64,000 nt of DNA from Sphingomonas sp. Leaf242 (GTDB taxonomy: Bacteria; Pseudomonadota; Alphaproteobacteria; Sphingomonadales; Sphingomonadaceae), in the NCBI RefSeq assembly GCF_001422045.1, contig NZ_LMLW01000009.1:186001-250000 (forward strand), read 5' to 3'. The notes beneath the pieces are model-generated. The model did no database searches, was not told the origin of the DNA, and saw nothing but the letters and a program-made list of their open reading frames with translations. The position numbers and the translations under genes were made by a program. Of the stretch, positions 1 through 7,372 are shown one piece after another (the first letter of the stretch is position 1; each line of letters starts with the position of its first letter).

Positions 1-1593
1 GTTGCGGACAAGCGCCAACGCCTTATCGCGACGGTCACGAGTGGAGCGCGAAAGGCTCATCTCCGCCGACAGGGTGTCGTTCTCGATCTGGAGGCCGTTT
101 AACGAGAGGTCGAGGCGATCCCTTGCGATCTCCGCATCACGATCGCGGATTGATCCGTCATACTCTGCGTCGAGGATTTCCTTGTCGATCTGGCGAAGCT
201 GTTTGGCCTGCGCTTCTGTGTAGCGCTTCTTCCCCTCTCTGACTTGCTGATCGGTGCCGGTGTCGGCTGTGAGATCAGCGTCGTTGATGAAGTAGCGGTT
301 GCGACGCTGCTGTGCGCCAAGCTCCTGCCGTTCCGTGGGATCGGTGGTTAGATCGGCCTGCGCAGCGTAGAGTTCAGCACGAGCGCCAAGGAATGCCTTC
401 TCCCACTGCGCGGTGAGTTCGTCATCAGACTTCAGCTTAACCGTTGGCGTCTTCGGAGTTTTTGTCTTTGATCCAGATGGTATGGGAAGTGTGCCTGTCG
501 GTGTGCCACTACGGTCGATCTTCAAGCCATGCCGCGACCGAGCTTCCGCCTTCGCGATATCTTCGCGCTCGGCAAGCATCGCTTGCATGTCCGCATCGTT
601 CTTATCGCGCCCTTCGCGTATTCCGGCATTGTATCGCTTGGTAAGATCATCGTGTAGCGCTTGACGCCCGGTCTTCGTTGTTTTGAGTTCGTTTCGCGCG
701 TCGGTAGAAACCTGACTTGTCGATTTCCCCCGAAGGCGTCCCATTAGCAAGGTCGGGATGTCAGAGTTAAGGTCTACGCCATTTGCAACGCTCATCAACT
801 TCTTCGTGTCCATCTGCGCAAAGAAGTTCGCAGCCGCCGAAGCCGCCTGAATGAAGGCGTTCGCCAACGACATAATCGCATCGGCGTTCTGAATGATCAT
901 TCCCGCCATTTCTGCGTTCAAGATCATCTTCATTGTATCAAGCTGATCGTTCACCTGTCCGCCGTTGCGAAGAAGATGATCGTCCAACACTATCCCGTAG
1001 CTTTCCGCCGCCTGTGCGAGCGTGTCGAAGCCCTTTGCGCCGCCACTCATAAGAAGGGTGAGGTCGCTTGCCGATTTACCGAAAAGCTCGATAGTCTTCT
1101 GGTTGCGCTGCGTAACGGTCCCAAGCTTCGAGATACCATCCATAGTCTGGCGCATAGCGGTGTCAGTGTCGGTGCTCGTCACGCCGAGATCGTGGAAAGT
1201 CTTCGCAAAGGCTTTGTTGCCGTTCTGTGCAGCGCCAAGATTCTTCGCAAACTTCTCCACGGCTGCGTCGGCGTTCTCCATCGAGGAGCCGGAAAGCTGT
1301 GCTGCGTAGCGGAACTCCTGAATGGTCTTGGTGGTAGCGCCGGTTCGATCGGCAAGGTCAACGATTGCGTCACCGTAATCGAACGCCTCTTGGATGCGCT
1401 GCTGTAGGACATCGACAGAGAACGCGCCGATGAACCCGCCAGCGAAGCCGATCGCGGCATTCTTGGCAAGGTTCATGGACGAGGTGATTTGATTTGCGGT
1501 CTGTGCGGTGGACGCTGCCACCTTTTTCATACCCGCAATAAATTGTGCGCTTTCAAGCGCGAGATCGACAACAAGGGAACCAACATTAGCCAT
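1..1593 (-). CDS. Tail tape measure protein, N-terminal part
   Basis: The minus-strand frame is open from the ATG at 1593 to the window edge, 531 codons without a stop. The first 100 residues have the usual tape-measure start: a short beta-like N-terminus, an Ala/Gly-rich helical stretch (about residues 35-55) and then the motif around YGDAIVDLADRTG common in tape measure proteins. The rest is long, helical, Gln/Lys/Asp-rich and coiled-coil-like. It directly follows the tail chaperone gene, the standard order. It would set tail length and be threaded in the tail tube. There is no Shine-Dalgarno; a TAAATA box lies five bases before the ATG. The C-terminus is missing only because the window ends. 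Confidence 0.88.
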   Translation of the reverse strand, partial: MANVGSLVVDLALESAQFIAGMKKVAASTAQTANQITSSMNLAKNAAIGFAGGFIGAFSVDVLQQRIQEAFDYGDAIVDLADRTGATTKTIQEFRYAAQLSGSSMENADAAVEKFAKNLGAAQNGNKAFAKTFHDLGVTSTDTDTAMRQTMDGISKLGTVTQRNQKTIELFGKSASDLTLLMSGGAKGFDTLAQAAESYGIVLDDHLLRNGGQVNDQLDTMKMILNAEMAGMIIQNADAIMSLANAFIQAASAAANFFAQMDTKKLMSVANGVDLNSDIPTLLMGRLRGKSTSQVSTDARNELKTTKTGRQALHDDLTKRYNAGIREGRDKNDADMQAMLAEREDIAKAEARSRHGLKIDRSGTPTGTLPIPSGSKTKTPKTPTVKLKSDDELTAQWEKAFLGARAELYAAQADLTTDPTERQELGAQQRRNRYFINDADLTADTGTDQQVREGKKRYTEAQAKQLRQIDKEILDAEYDGSIRDRDAEIARDRLDLSLNGLQIENDTLSAEMSLSRSTRDRRDKALALVRN

Positions 1594-1598
1594 GTAGA

Positions 1599-1604
1599 TA
1601 TTTA
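1599..1604 (-). promoter_or_regulatory. TAAATA box before tape measure gene
   Basis: Minus strand reads GCC TAAATA TCTAC ATG. Its TAA is the stop codon of the tail chaperone gene and it ends five bases before the tape measure ATG. Confidence 0.6.
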
Positions 1605-1868
1605 GGCTACGGGTGGTTCCACGGCCTCGACTGCGATTGGACCAAAGAATGCATCGAACTTATCTTCAAGTGAGATTGCCGCTTCGGCTTTGGCTTTGAG
1701 GCGAGCAGTTTCTTCGGGATCGCGATCGAAGAATTCTGGTAAGTCTCCCTTGTAGTTAGCATACCAGAGCAACGCTGAAACTATGCTAGAGCGATCATCA
1801 TCAGCGGGTGAGCCGAACGGTTCGAGCGAATGGTAAGCTTCCCATTCTGCCAACTCGTTCGGCTCCAT
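1602..1868 (-). CDS. Tail assembly chaperone T domain (C-terminal part of frameshift product GT)
   Basis: This frame has an ATG at 1868, but it is better read as the -1 frame continuation of the upstream gene. After the A9 slip the frame stays open through LALALGKTVKQLDQEMEPNELAEW and joins this ORF without a stop. That sequence, with its LGKTV..L and the LAEW-AY core, is typical of the phage G/GT T domain, which recruits tail tube subunits to the tape measure. The product made with the upstream ORF would be about 220 residues, within the usual size. It lies directly before the tape measure gene, as in lambda-like phages. Confidence 0.8.
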   Translation of the reverse strand: MEPNELAEWEAYHSLEPFGSPADDDRSSIVSALLWYANYKGDLPEFFDRDPEETARLKAKAEAAISLEDKFDAFFGPIAVEAVEPPVA

Positions 1869-1885
1869 CTCTTGATCAAGTTGCT

Positions 1886-2347
1886 TTACGGTTTTGCCGA
1901 GCGCGAGCGCGAGCCGGAAGACGAACCGCCTGTGCGGGTTTTGCCTGAATTTTTTTTTAATGCTTCGGGGTCGCGTCGGCTATGCATCGTCACTGCAACC
2001 CAAATATTCTTGATAACATCATAGTCGATTGCCGCGAAACGATCGTAGTCATCAACCGTGAACACCTGCTCACCCGTTTCATCAACGATAGCGTGGATGA
2101 CCGTGAGAATGGATTGGTCGTAGAGATCGACGCGAGCAAGCCCTTCGCGATCGGCTTCGGGCTTTGCCTGATCCTCTTTCCAAGCCGTGTGCTCGGCATC
2201 GTTTGCGTAGATGGCGTCAAGCAATGCCATGCGGGCTTTCAAAGACAGTGCACGAACGAGAACGCTTCCGCCCCATTCAGGCACTTCAACTTCGGTAGTG
2301 ACCACAGGTGCCGCCAAGATCGCCTCTCGTGAGAGGAGATTCGCCAT
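1886..2347 (-). CDS. Tail assembly chaperone G protein
   Basis: A 153-residue protein whose ATG overlaps the stop of the tail tube gene (TAATG). The N-terminus (about residues 10-110) is the acidic helical domain typical of phage tail chaperones between tube and tape measure genes. The last 25 residues are low-complexity Ser/Gly/Arg/Lys, as expected when the zero-frame tail after a slippery site is not under strong selection. The nine-A slippery run sits about 24 codons before its stop. The G and GT products together would coat the tape measure during tail assembly. No Shine-Dalgarno is visible, so translation probably depends on coupling to the tail tube gene. Confidence 0.82.
   Translation of the reverse strand: MANLLSREAILAAPVVTTEVEVPEWGGSVLVRALSLKARMALLDAIYANDAEHTAWKEDQAKPEADREGLARVDLYDQSILTVIHAIVDETGEQVFTVDDYDRFAAIDYDVIKNIWVAVTMHSRRDPEALKKNSGKTRTGGSSSGSRSRSAKP
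1950..1958 (-). other. Programmed -1 ribosomal frameshift site (A9)
   Basis: On the minus strand the codons read GCA TTA AAA AAA AAT TCA. Slipping back one base at the nine-A run gives an open frame that continues into the T domain ORF with no stop codon. Position between G and T and the direction of the shift match the conserved phage tail chaperone frameshift. The A run is longer than needed for a 7-base slippery heptamer. Confidence 0.82.
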
Positions 2348-2766
2348 TATGCAGTGACCGGAGCCTGAACGACCGAACCGGTAATCTCGAAACCTGCGGA
2401 ACCGGTGATCTGCTTATCAACCGCGCCACCCTTTTCATTTGTAAGAACGAAAGCCGAGAAGGTGTAAATGGTTGCGGAAGTCGTAACCTTTAACTCAACA
2501 ACAGCCCCGCTGGCGCGAGCGGTATCGAGTGCAGCCTGACCGGCATCGCCTTTGATGACATTGTAGGACAGTTTGAACTGACCCTCGTCCATTACGCCGA
2601 TCATCTTTTCCTTGCTGCCCGAGTCAAGGTCGGTGATGTCGATGACCGCTGCGGACCCGCTCCCGATGCCGGAAAAGTCAGTGATACCGCCGATCTTCGT
2701 GGCTGCGCCCGAGCCAACTTTAATCGTTACGGTAGCGCCTTTAGAATTTACAACATTGTTAGCCAT
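2347..2766 (-). CDS. Major tail tube protein
   Basis: A 139-residue protein rich in Gly, Ser, Thr and Val with a strongly beta pattern, beginning MANNVVNSKGATVTI. A middle segment around residues 35-50 (ITDFSGIGSGSAAVIDITDLDS) resembles the insertion seen in tube proteins of the lambda V / TP901 type. It lies between the tail terminator and the G/GT chaperone, the standard position. It is the building block of the tail tube. It has a good Shine-Dalgarno (AGGAG five bases before ATG), fitting high expression, and a TAAATA box 28 bases upstream. Confidence 0.8.
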   Translation of the reverse strand: MANNVVNSKGATVTIKVGSGAATKIGGITDFSGIGSGSAAVIDITDLDSGSKEKMIGVMDEGQFKLSYNVIKGDAGQAALDTARASGAVVELKVTTSATIYTFSAFVLTNEKGGAVDKQITGSAGFEITGSVVQAPVTA

Positions 2767-2794
2767 GAGACTCCTGAAATTTTGATTACAGAAG

Positions 2795-2800
2795 TATTTA
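2795..2800 (-). promoter_or_regulatory. TAAATA box upstream of tail tube gene
   Basis: Minus strand GCATAAATACTTC lies between the tail terminator stop and the tube gene, with the AGGAG ribosome site further downstream. The spacing suits a promoter -10 element with a leader of about 20 bases. Confidence 0.55.
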
Positions 2801-2815
2801 TGCTCACAGCTTCAA

Positions 2816-3175
2816 TCAGTCGGTTGTGAAGAACTTGAAGAACAGCATGATACGATGAAGCGTGACATCCTCCGTATCATCCACGGCTACAACCTCATTG
2901 AGCCAAGACGCAGCGTGCACGCCATCTTCCTGCCAATCGCGAAGGCTGTTGCGTATCGAGCGAGCGAGGTTGCTGGCCTCTCTATACACCGTCGAGGAAA
3001 TCGATATCTGAAATGTAACGAACGAGTCGTTCGAGTAGCCGTCAAGGGTGTTGAAAGTCTCGGTTTCGAGGCACTGATACACCGCGCATGGTGTCTTGTA
3101 GTTTGCAGGCGCAACATTCGGGTAGACATTCGGACATAGCGTTGAAAGACGCGCGTATAGCTTTGGTTCGATCAT
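2816..3175 (-). CDS. Tail terminator / completion protein (DUF3168-like)
   Basis: A 119-residue protein between the HK97 gp10-like gene and the tube gene, where the tail terminator is found in this phage type. It begins with a helix (MIEPKLYARLSTL), then CPNVYPNVAPANYKTPCAVYQ, then an alternating beta segment ending with a repeated F at the C-terminus (MLFFKFFTTD), the pattern of DUF3168 / lambda gpU-like proteins. It would stop tail tube growth and join the tail to the head. No Shine-Dalgarno is seen; a TAAATA box is five bases before the ATG. Confidence 0.68.
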   Translation of the reverse strand: MIEPKLYARLSTLCPNVYPNVAPANYKTPCAVYQCLETETFNTLDGYSNDSFVTFQISISSTVYREASNLARSIRNSLRDWQEDGVHAASWLNEVVAVDDTEDVTLHRIMLFFKFFTTD

Positions 3176-3180
3176 GACGA

Positions 3181-3186
3181 TATTTA
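3181..3186 (-). promoter_or_regulatory. TAAATA box before tail terminator gene
   Basis: Minus strand GCA TAAATA TCGTC ATG. Its TAA is the stop of the gp10-like gene, and five bases separate it from the next ATG. Confidence 0.6.
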
Positions 3187-3633
3187 TGCGCCGCGCTTCA
3201 CAAGCTGTTTATTCAGCACCTTTGAGATTGTCTCGATGATCGAACCTTGCGAAGCGTTCAGCGCGCGGAGCATGAACGGGTCGGCGGTGTTGCGAATGCT
3301 TCCAAATTCAACAAAGGTCGCGTGATACGCACCAAAGATCGTTACCGCGTTATGGACTTCCGTAGCTTTCGAGCCCTTGGTTTTCTTGACTTTTACGCTG
3401 TTTACGATCTTGTGGTGCGTTTCCTTACGCGTCCCACCACCCTTTGTATGGCGTGTGCGAATTTCGCCTTCTGTAGTTTTAGGGGAGTTAGGAGCCGTCT
3501 TGATAACTTCCTTACGCAGCACCGCCGCACCAGCGCGGTTGGCAATCTGCCCCGCCTTGGTAGCCTCTTCCTTCGAAAGACTTTCCAATCGCTTTTGGAG
3601 GGCGGCAAGACCGCTCATATTGAAGTTGATCAC
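3184..3633 (-). CDS. HK97 gp10-like neck / tail component
   Basis: A 149-residue basic protein. It has the family pattern: an N-terminal amphipathic helix (residues 5-45, GLAALQKRLESLSKEEATKA), the motif RKEVIKTAPNSP for the TAP..TG-type turn, a basic loop with His and Thr, then AVTIFGAYHATFVEFGSIRNTADPFMLRAL, which is the diagnostic YA.FVEFGT....P.PFM-type end. It is a head-tail joining component. The start is a GTG overlapping the previous TGA (GTGA), so it is translationally coupled. Confidence 0.82.
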   Translation of the reverse strand: MINFNMSGLAALQKRLESLSKEEATKAGQIANRAGAAVLRKEVIKTAPNSPKTTEGEIRTRHTKGGGTRKETHHKIVNSVKVKKTKGSKATEVHNAVTIFGAYHATFVEFGSIRNTADPFMLRALNASQGSIIETISKVLNKQLVKRGA

Positions 3634-3953
3634 CGGGTGACCTCTTCCATTGTGAGCACCATCGATGCGCGACGGTCGGGCTCCTCGATCGCAATGATAT
3701 CGTAGAGCTTCGTATTTACGCGGATACGCATCGAGGTTTTGAGATCGGCGCGCCAGCGTATGAGGAAGCGCGTCATGGCGAATGTTTCGCGGCCCCCGGA
3801 TCGTGCCGCGTCCTGCGTGCGCATCTCCAGACGCTGTGCATAGATCGTGGTCACCGCGTCGAAGGTGCTGATCTCTTGCCCATACTCATCGCGACGAACG
3901 GTAGGTGTCAGTAGCTCAAGCTTGCGATCCAGCTTCCCCGCTTCGATCTTCAC
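3630..3953 (-). CDS. Head closure / head-tail adaptor protein
   Basis: About 107 residues starting with GTG in a GTGA overlap with the connector gene. The start chosen gives MKIEAGKLDRKLELLTPTV, the typical adaptor N-terminus (AGKLD.R..L...) ; an upstream ATG at 3980 would overlap the previous gene by 31 bases and is less likely. Further features are WRADLKTSMRIRVNTKLYDIIAIEEPDRR, matching the R...I.....Y.I..I.....R signature of the SPP1 gp16 / HK97 adaptor family. It closes the portal after packaging and receives the tail. Confidence 0.75.
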   Translation of the reverse strand: MKIEAGKLDRKLELLTPTVRRDEYGQEISTFDAVTTIYAQRLEMRTQDAARSGGRETFAMTRFLIRWRADLKTSMRIRVNTKLYDIIAIEEPDRRASMVLTMEEVTR

Positions 3954-4252
3954 AGCCGTGCGATCCGGAATGGCGCGCAAAGGCGGCGGACGGTGGTCAT
4001 AACCGTATCGGTAGCGCCCTCACGGTCTGCAAAATGGGCGGCGACGAACACGGCAATGGCGTGTTTGATTGATGTCGGGACGGCTGGCGTGACGATGCCA
4101 AGGAGCGGATCGTCATAGGGGAGGTAGGTGCGCCCCGTGTGGTGCTCGATTACATCGATTGCTGAATCCACCAGCATGTTCAGTGTATAGATGTCGGTGG
4201 AAGGATCGAGCCGGAGCCATTCCTGAATTTGTTCTTCTTCGATGATGTTCAT
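3950..4252 (-). CDS. Head-tail connector protein (gp6-like)
   Basis: A 100-residue mainly helical protein with the pattern of HK97 gp6: QIQEWLRLDPSTD at the N-terminus, then ..LLVDSAIDVIEHHTGR-type helix, a PAVPTSIKHAIAVFVAAHFADREG helix and a short tail. It forms the ring below the portal. The ATG at 4252 has no ribosome site but is five bases after a TAAATA box; an ATG at 4295 in another frame is not supported. It is the first gene after the intrinsic terminator that follows the capsid gene. Confidence 0.75.
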   Translation of the reverse strand: MNIIEEEQIQEWLRLDPSTDIYTLNMLVDSAIDVIEHHTGRTYLPYDDPLLGIVTPAVPTSIKHAIAVFVAAHFADREGATDTVMTTVRRLCAPFRIARL

Positions 4253-4257
4253 AATGA

Positions 4258-4263
4258 TATTTA
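4258..4263 (-). promoter_or_regulatory. TAAATA box before connector gene
   Basis: Minus strand TTCA TAAATA TCATT ATG. It lies directly after a terminator, so a new transcript is needed here; this is the clearest case for a promoter role. Confidence 0.65.
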
Positions 4264-4264
4264 T

Positions 4265-4293
4265 GAAAAGAGCCGGGAATCTCTTCCCGGCTC
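4265..4293 (-). terminator. Intrinsic terminator after capsid gene
   Basis: A perfect 10-bp stem (GAGCCGGGAA / TTCCCGGCTC, 4270-4293) with a four-base loop, followed on the minus strand by TTTTC. It lies 26 bases after the capsid stop and would separate capsid expression from the connector and tail genes. Confidence 0.85.
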
Positions 4294-4318
4294 AAGTTTG
4301 TAGACTTTAGTTTTAGTC

Positions 4319-5473
4319 TTATGCCGCAACCTTCAGAAGCACGAACGCGCTCTTGTCGCGAACCATGCCGCCGACGCGCTTGGTCGAGTAGAAACCAACA
4401 TACGGCTTGTTCGAGTAAGGATCACGCAAAGTGCGGATGCCGACACGATCAACGATCTGGTAGCCAAGGTTGAAGTTGCCGAAGATTACCGGGAGGGCAT
4501 TCGCAGCGATTGCCTGCGAATCTTCCGACTCAACGACATTGTAGCCGCCAAGCTTACCCGCATTGTCGGCAGTAACCGGCGAATAGAGGTAGTTGCCCGT
4601 CGAGTCCTTGAGGGTGCGAATCGCAGCCATCGAAGACGAAGCCACCATGAAGGTAGCACCCGTGCGGTATGCTGCCGGGAGGGTCTGAATCATGTTAAAT
4701 ACGAAATCAGCCGACTTGGTCGAGTCCGAAAGAGCCGATGCGAGGCCGGTCTTGACGGTTGTGATGCCGGTGGTGGTCAAAATGCCCTGCGGCTTGTTGA
4801 CGCCATCCCCCGACATGAACGCAACATTCTCCATCTGCGCAAACTTCTGTGCAGTTGCATCGATGATGAAACCTTCCACATCGAATGCGAGATCATCAAG
4901 CGCCGTCTGGGAAACGAACGGGTTCGCGTATACTTCGCCGAACGGAACCTTCAGTTCAGCAAGGGTAGGCGCGGCGGTTTCGGGACGAGCCGATGTTTCG
5001 CCAACCCAACCAGCGCCAACATTCTTGTCAGTGGTCAGGATGCGATAGTCGCCAGACGAAACTTGAATGACATTTGCGAGCGAGCGGATCGGCGACAGGG
5101 TGACGAGCGACGAATAGATTCCGGACTCGACAACCTTGGGAAGGGCAACGCCAGCCGAGTTGGCATCACCAACGACCATGGCCTTCTTCTCAAGAGCCGA
5201 AAGCTCATGCTCGCCTACGCCTTTGCGCGACCAAGCATTCCAAGCGGACTTGTGCTCGGTCTCTTCCTGCGAAGCGCCAGCACCGATCGCGGGGCGGGCC
5301 ATCTTCTTTTCAAGGGCAGTGATGGTTTCGTTGATCGCGGCCATCTTCGACTCGATCAAGGTGTCCACCGAACCCTTGGTCGCCATTTCAGCGAGCTTGG
5401 TATCGTTGGTGGACTTCAGTTCGGTGAACGCTGTCTGGATTGCGTTCAGCGTAGTATTGATATCGTCGCTCAT
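4319..5473 (-). CDS. Major capsid protein, HK97 fold
   Basis: A 384-residue protein. Residues 1-100 form the charged coiled-coil delta domain that acts as internal scaffold. The shell domain starts near ANSAGVALPKVVESGI, followed by the typical SPIRSLANVIQVSSGDYRI, WVGETSARPETAAPTLAELKVPFGEVYANPFVSQTALDD and FMSGDGVNKPQGIL motifs of HK97 gp5-like capsids. The delta domain is probably removed by the protease encoded just upstream. A strong ribosome site (TTAGGAG) precedes the ATG, which overlaps the protease stop (TAATG). An intrinsic terminator follows. Confidence 0.95.
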   Translation of the reverse strand: MSDDINTTLNAIQTAFTELKSTNDTKLAEMATKGSVDTLIESKMAAINETITALEKKMARPAIGAGASQEETEHKSAWNAWSRKGVGEHELSALEKKAMVVGDANSAGVALPKVVESGIYSSLVTLSPIRSLANVIQVSSGDYRILTTDKNVGAGWVGETSARPETAAPTLAELKVPFGEVYANPFVSQTALDDLAFDVEGFIIDATAQKFAQMENVAFMSGDGVNKPQGILTTTGITTVKTGLASALSDSTKSADFVFNMIQTLPAAYRTGATFMVASSSMAAIRTLKDSTGNYLYSPVTADNAGKLGGYNVVESEDSQAIAANALPVIFGNFNLGYQIVDRVGIRTLRDPYSNKPYVGFYSTKRVGGMVRDKSAFVLLKVAA

Positions 5474-6114
5474 TATTCTCCTAAAAGTTTCGACAAGAGG
5501 GCGTTGGCCGCGATAAGGTTGGCCTTGTGATTGTATTTAGTCTCGGACGATGCCGAGACGGCTTCGACGAAACTCTTGGCTTCGGCGAAGTTCATTCCAA
5601 GTCTTACAAGCTCGCGCTCAAAGTCTTCGGGCTGCTTCATGGACTTCACATCAACGATGCGAGCCTTCGAATTTGCGGGAATGGTGACGACGGAAATCTC
5701 AATCAGGTCGAGAGATTTGATCGTGCGTGCCGGTTCATCGGAACCGATTTTGCCGTAGCTGACTTCCGTGGGGATATAGCCAATCGATAGGCCGGTGATC
5801 GCGCCAGCCTTCGAAGCAAGGTAGGTGTCTCGACCAACCTGCGTATCGATAAACTCGCCCGCTACCTTCAAACCAAAGTCATCTTCCGCAAGATCGGTCC
5901 AAAGACCAATCGGAAGGCTGAACATATCATGGTTCAAAAACATCAGCGGCTTCGCGCCGCTCTTGAGTGACTTTGCGAACGCTCCCGGTGCAATCACATC
6001 GCCGTAAGCGTCTGTGTTGTTAAACACGGCTCCATACCCGTCGAATGTCTTAATCGCGGTGTCTTCGGATGCCGCAAACTTGACTTCCGCCAAGCTGAAT
6101 AGTTTCTTTTCCAT
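5473..6114 (-). CDS. Prohead maturation protease (HK97 U35 family)
   Basis: A 213-residue protein with family motifs: FDGYGAVFNNTDAYGDVIAPGAF (residues 24-46), the catalytic His in MFLNHD (about 62), and the catalytic Ser in AGAITGLSIGYIP (about 110), followed by DLIEISVVTIPANSKARI. It cleaves the capsid delta domain after prohead assembly. It lies between portal and capsid genes, the usual order. The start codon follows a TAAATA box by five bases and has no clear Shine-Dalgarno. The gene contains an internal CTAAATA at 5534-5539 with no start codon after it. Confidence 0.93.
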   Translation of the reverse strand: MEKKLFSLAEVKFAASEDTAIKTFDGYGAVFNNTDAYGDVIAPGAFAKSLKSGAKPLMFLNHDMFSLPIGLWTDLAEDDFGLKVAGEFIDTQVGRDTYLASKAGAITGLSIGYIPTEVSYGKIGSDEPARTIKSLDLIEISVVTIPANSKARIVDVKSMKQPEDFERELVRLGMNFAEAKSFVEAVSASSETKYNHKANLIAANALLSKLLGE

Positions 6115-6118
6115 ATCT

Positions 6119-7360
6119 TTATTTAGGATCGGATGCCGCTGGCGTTCCCGACTTCGGGCCGTACAAATTTGCGGCTGGCATCGGCTTGTCTGAATCTGGA
6201 TCGGTAAAGCGATCGAGTCCGACGAAATCGCGACCTTCGTTCGTAGTCATGAAGCCGTTTTGCTTCATGTGAGCGAGATAAGTTGCCTGATCGGTTGCGT
6301 TACCGCGTGTCATCTCACGACTATCGAGGAAGACGCGGTAGCCCTTCTTAATGTCGTCGTTGGTGAGTAGTGCAGCTTCGGCACTTTGCTCAAACCGTGC
6401 ATACCAAGGGTTGAGCGTGTGCGTTTGGTGAGCCAAGAACATCTGCTCAACCGATGCGTAAGACGAAGAATCAGCGGCCTGCATAACCATCAATGGATTG
6501 ACCCGCATGATCCGGCAAATCTCTTCGGTCTGGTAGCGGCGGGATTCAATGAATTGCGCTTCGTTCGCATTGGTCTGGACGGGCTCAAACTTGAGGCCAC
6601 CGCTCATCACCGCCGTGCGGTGTGCGTTCGCAAGACCGCTCTGTTGAGCGTTCCATGAATCCGACAACTGTTTCTGCTGCTCTGGGGACAACTCATTATC
6701 GGTGGTGAGCATTCCAGACGGCTTCGCGCCGTTGCTGAACAAGCTTGCGCCGAATGTTTCGAGATTTGCGGCGAGCCCCATGGCCTGTGCGGCGACAGCT
6801 TGGAGAGACAAACCTTCAAAGCTGGTCATCGACGGTCCGCGAAGGTGCCAGATATTCCGCTGCTCATAGATCGGATTGCCGACAACATTCAGGCGGTAAA
6901 GAACTTCACCAAAGCTTGGAGTAGAAACCGAAACTGAACCGTGGGGCAGGGGGATTAGCTCAATCGGCTGGCCTCTCGCGTTGCGCGAAACGAAGACGAA
7001 TGCGTTTCCAAGCAATGCGAGTTGTAGCGCGATCCATTCGCGAAATTCGAAGCTTGTCTGGTAGCTGTTTGGACGGCGTGCGAGGAGATCGTAAAGCGGG
7101 TGATCGGTCGCGGCTTCGCGTCCACCCTTCGGACTGGTGCGCTGTAGAATGCACGGGACTTGTGAGAGACCTTCCGCGATGACGCGGGCGCAAGAGAATA
7201 CCGCCGATAGTTGGATTGCGTTCACACCAGCGTATGAACCAGACATCGCAATGTCCTGTCGGATGTCGGCAACGGAATGCGTTGGAAGTTCAACGATTGC
7301 GGTTGTAAGGCTCTTGGTTTCGGGCACTGGCCCAAGAAGCCAATCTATTAGTTTGCTCAT
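6119..7360 (-). CDS. Portal protein (HK97 family)
   Basis: A 413-residue portal with YAGVNAIQLSAVFSCARVIAEGLSQVPCIL near residues 43-72, LYDLLARRPNSYQTSFEFREWIALQLALLGNAFVFV, HLRGPS, SNGAKPSGML and ESRRYQTEEICRIMRVNPLMV, all typical of the HK97 gp3 family. It forms the twelve-subunit ring through which DNA enters and leaves. The stop lies inside CCTAAATAA, so the gene end forms the box for the protease gene. The ATG is four bases after another TAAATA box with no Shine-Dalgarno. Confidence 0.95.
   Translation of the reverse strand: MSKLIDWLLGPVPETKSLTTAIVELPTHSVADIRQDIAMSGSYAGVNAIQLSAVFSCARVIAEGLSQVPCILQRTSPKGGREAATDHPLYDLLARRPNSYQTSFEFREWIALQLALLGNAFVFVSRNARGQPIELIPLPHGSVSVSTPSFGEVLYRLNVVGNPIYEQRNIWHLRGPSMTSFEGLSLQAVAAQAMGLAANLETFGASLFSNGAKPSGMLTTDNELSPEQQKQLSDSWNAQQSGLANAHRTAVMSGGLKFEPVQTNANEAQFIESRRYQTEEICRIMRVNPLMVMQAADSSSYASVEQMFLAHQTHTLNPWYARFEQSAEAALLTNDDIKKGYRVFLDSREMTRGNATDQATYLAHMKQNGFMTTNEGRDFVGLDRFTDPDSDKPMPAANLYGPKSGTPAASDPK
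6120..6125 (-). promoter_or_regulatory. TAAATA box before protease gene
   Basis: Minus strand CC TAAATA AAGAT ATG, overlapping the portal stop codon (AAA TAA) and five bases before the protease ATG. Confidence 0.6.
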
Positions 7361-7364
7361 CCCA

Positions 7365-7370
7365 TATTTA
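7365..7370 (-). promoter_or_regulatory. TAAATA box before portal gene
   Basis: Minus strand AACC TAAATA TGGG ATG in the 12-base gap between the large terminase stop and the portal start. Confidence 0.6.
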
Positions 7371-7372
7371 GG

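Noticed and set aside
3713..5539. TAAATA at 3713-3718, 4696-4701 (plus strand) and 5534-5539
   Set aside because: All inside coding regions without a start codon at the typical distance; one is antisense.
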